A DNA stretch of 14,939 bases, taken from NCBI GenBank assembly GCA_035693105.1, contig DASSHC010000460.1, positions 1-14,939 on the forward strand. The letters run 5' to 3'. The notes under the pieces were generated by a model that saw only the letters and a list, made by a program, of their open reading frames with translations, had not been told where the DNA came from and did no database searches. Origin of the DNA: DASSHC01 sp035693105 (GTDB lineage: Bacteria; Chloroflexota; Chloroflexia; Thermomicrobiales; Thermomicrobiaceae). Numbering within the stretch: position 1 is the first letter of the stretch; each line of letters begins with the position of its first letter. Positions 13,437 through 14,939 of the stretch are shown piece after piece. A program made the translations under genes and the position numbers.

Positions 13437-14810
13437 ATGCCGCGCTATCTCGTGATCCACGGACACTTCTATCAACCGCCGCGTCACGATCCGGCGACCG
13501 GCGAGATACCCCGCGAACCGGAGGCGGCGCCCTACCACGACTTCAACGAGAAGATTCTGGCCGAGTGCTACCGCCCCAACGCCGAGTTGGGCAACTTCGA
13601 CCGCATGAGCTTCGACCTCGGGCCGACGCTCGGTGAGTGGCTGCGGCAGCGACATCCGGAGGTGCTGCGACGCATCGGCGCGGCCGATCGCGCGGCGGTC
13701 GCGCGCGCCGGATTCGGCAACGCGCTGATGCAGAGCTTCCACCACACGATCCTGCCGCTGGCGACGGCGCGCGACCGGCGCACCGAGCTTCGCTGGGGCG
13801 GGCGCTGGTTCGAGCACGTCTTCGGGCGCCGGCCGCGCGGCATCTGGCTGCCGGAGACGGCGGTCGATACCGCGACACTGGAAGCCTGCGCCGACGAGGG
13901 GCTGGCGTTCACCATCCTCAGCCCCGAGCAGGCGGCAGAGCCGATCGATAGCCGCTATCCGTATCGCGTTTCGCTGCCGACGGGGCGCGAGTTCGGCGTC
14001 GTCTTCTACGAGGGTGGGCTGTCGGGAACCGTGTCATTCGACCCCATCGCCACCAACTCGGCCGGGGACTTCCTGCGACGCTTCGTGCTGCCACGTTACG
14101 GTGCTGACGATCCGGTCGATCCGGAAGTGATCGCGATCGCCAGCGACGGCGAGGTCTACGGCCATCACCACCGCTTCAAGGACTACTTCCTGCAGGATCT
14201 GCTCTATGCTCGGGCCGAGGAAGCGGGGCTCGACGTCGTCTCGCTCGAGCAGTTGCTGGCCCTCTCCCAGCCTGAGCGCGAGGTCGCGATCCACGAGCGG
14301 TCGTCTTGGGGCTGCGCGCATCAGCTGCGGCGCTGGAGCGGCGACTGCGATTGCACTCCCGGCTCCGGCCAGTGGAAGCGCGATCTGCGCCGCGCGCTCG
14401 ACCGGCTGGCGGCGTGCATCGATGAGTTGACCGAGCGCGAGGCGGGTGTTCTCGACGTCTGGGCGTTGCGCGACGACTACGTCGACGTCGTCATCGGCGC
14501 GGCGACGCTCCCGGACTGGCTGTCGGGGCATGGGCTGGCTCCGGAGACTGACGACGCGCGCCGGTTGTCGAGGCTGCTGGAGGCGCAGCACCACCGGCTG
14601 GCGATGTACGCCAGTTGCGCTTTCTACTGGGACGACCTGACGCGCATCGAGGCCGGTTACGGCGTGCGCTCGGGACTCTACGCCGCCGGCCTGCTCGACC
14701 GGGCGTTTGGAGTCGACCTGACCGCCGCCTTTGCCGCGGACCTCGACTCGGTCGTCGGCTGGAAGTCGGACCGCAGCGCCGCGGAGCTGTACGCCTCCGC
14801 CGTGCGCTAG
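13437..14810 (+). CDS. GH57 glycoside hydrolase-like protein with DUF3536 region
   Basis: 457-residue cytoplasmic protein; GH57 enzymes act on alpha-glucans (amylase, branching and related activities). Motifs: HGHFYQPPR (8-16), the ECYRPNAE and SFDLGPTL segments, GFGNALMQSFHHTILPL (92-108), WLPETAVD (137-144) with candidate nucleophile Glu140, IASDGEVYGHHH (234-245) with candidate acid Asp237. The DUF3536 part follows: SSWGCAH (Cys293, His295), DCDC (303-306) and MYASCAFYWDDLTRIE (390-405). It is much shorter than the members of about 800 residues I recall and stops soon after that block. The ATG begins the conserved region; the ribosome site is weak (GAAGG 12 nt away). The activity of this subfamily is not established to my knowledge, so the substrate stays open. 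Confidence 0.85.
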   Translation: MPRYLVIHGHFYQPPRHDPATGEIPREPEAAPYHDFNEKILAECYRPNAELGNFDRMSFDLGPTLGEWLRQRHPEVLRRIGAADRAAVARAGFGNALMQSFHHTILPLATARDRRTELRWGGRWFEHVFGRRPRGIWLPETAVDTATLEACADEGLAFTILSPEQAAEPIDSRYPYRVSLPTGREFGVVFYEGGLSGTVSFDPIATNSAGDFLRRFVLPRYGADDPVDPEVIAIASDGEVYGHHHRFKDYFLQDLLYARAEEAGLDVVSLEQLLALSQPEREVAIHERSSWGCAHQLRRWSGDCDCTPGSGQWKRDLRRALDRLAACIDELTEREAGVLDVWALRDDYVDVVIGAATLPDWLSGHGLAPETDDARRLSRLLEAQHHRLAMYASCAFYWDDLTRIEAGYGVRSGLYAAGLLDRAFGVDLTAAFAADLDSVVGWKSDRSAAELYASAVR

Positions 14811-14939
14811 CTTGACTTCCGCTGCTGGCGAATGTGGTCGACGTAGGCGGCCAGGTGCTGGCTCAGCTCTTCGCCGAAACCGCTGATGGTGAGCATGGTG
14901 ACCTTGCCCTTGCCGACGTTGGCCTGGGCGAGAATTTCG
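14807..14939 (-). CDS. Unidentified protein, C-terminal fragment (cut by window edge)
   Basis: Only the last 43 codons are present. The end is basic (YVDHIRQQRKSS), after ANVGKGKVTMLTISGFGEE. The regular, helical-looking sequence and codon use like its neighbours suggest a real gene, but I recognise no family. Its TAG stop (14807-14809) shares a CTAG with the TAG of the convergent GH57-like gene, leaving no room for a terminator between them. Confidence 0.6.
   Translation of the reverse strand, partial: EILAQANVGKGKVTMLTISGFGEELSQHLAAYVDHIRQQRKSS

Overview
The window is high-GC bacterial DNA in which almost every start codon has a GGAG-type ribosome site and promoters look like the housekeeping sigma-70/A type. 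A SufCBDSU-SufT operon with SufU instead of IscU or SufE, a Cys-Arg-x-Gly-x-Arg-Ser rhodanese, a GH57/DUF3536 protein and a (G+C)-rich palindromic interspersed repeat together suggest a Gram-positive-like phylum. Chloroflexota, perhaps Thermomicrobia, is my best guess. It rests on gene content and style only, not on a marker gene.

Layout. Positions 1-1253 (minus strand) carry the first two genes of a Dpp/Opp-type ABC permease operon, with a TTGACA promoter near 1459. Positions 1496-1962 (plus) hold three tRNA genes, Arg(GCG), Ser(CGA) and Ser(GGA), between a good promoter and an intrinsic terminator. Positions 2176-3437 (plus) carry a small nucleotidyltransferase-like gene and an alpha/beta hydrolase. 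Positions 3496-5007 (minus) carry a predicted lipoprotein and a four-helix membrane protein, both of unknown role.

Positions 5175-11539 (minus) form the centre of the window: a complete iron-sulfur cluster assembly operon in the order Fur/PerR-family regulator, sufC, sufB, sufD, sufS, sufU, sufT. It ends in a 12-bp hairpin. SufS takes sulfur from cysteine, SufU relays it, SufBC2D is the scaffold, and SufT (MIP18/DUF59) helps cluster maturation or delivery. The regulator keeps all five metal ligands of peroxide sensor PerR at exact spacing, including Asp where Fur has Glu. This suggests peroxide control of Suf. A 7-1-7 Fur-type box (11480-11494) lies just after the suf start and over the -35 region of the divergent gene. 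A 149-bp inverted-repeat element sits between sufB and sufD.

Positions 11654-13091 (plus) diverge from suf and carry a tandem-domain thiosulfate sulfurtransferase followed by a second, diverged SufU-like protein. The whole block 5219-13091 therefore looks like one sulfur-trafficking and Fe-S locus with two sulfur routes under a shared control region. Positions 13437-14810 (plus) carry a GH57/DUF3536 glycosidase-like protein. It converges with an unidentified partial gene on the minus strand; their stop codons overlap in a CTAG.

The most interesting points are the PerR-type sensor and shared operator of the suf locus, the rhodanese-SufU pair, the SufU proteins without the usual Gram-positive insertion, the repeat element inside the operon, and a tRNA-Arg with a GCG anticodon where bacteria nearly always use ACG.
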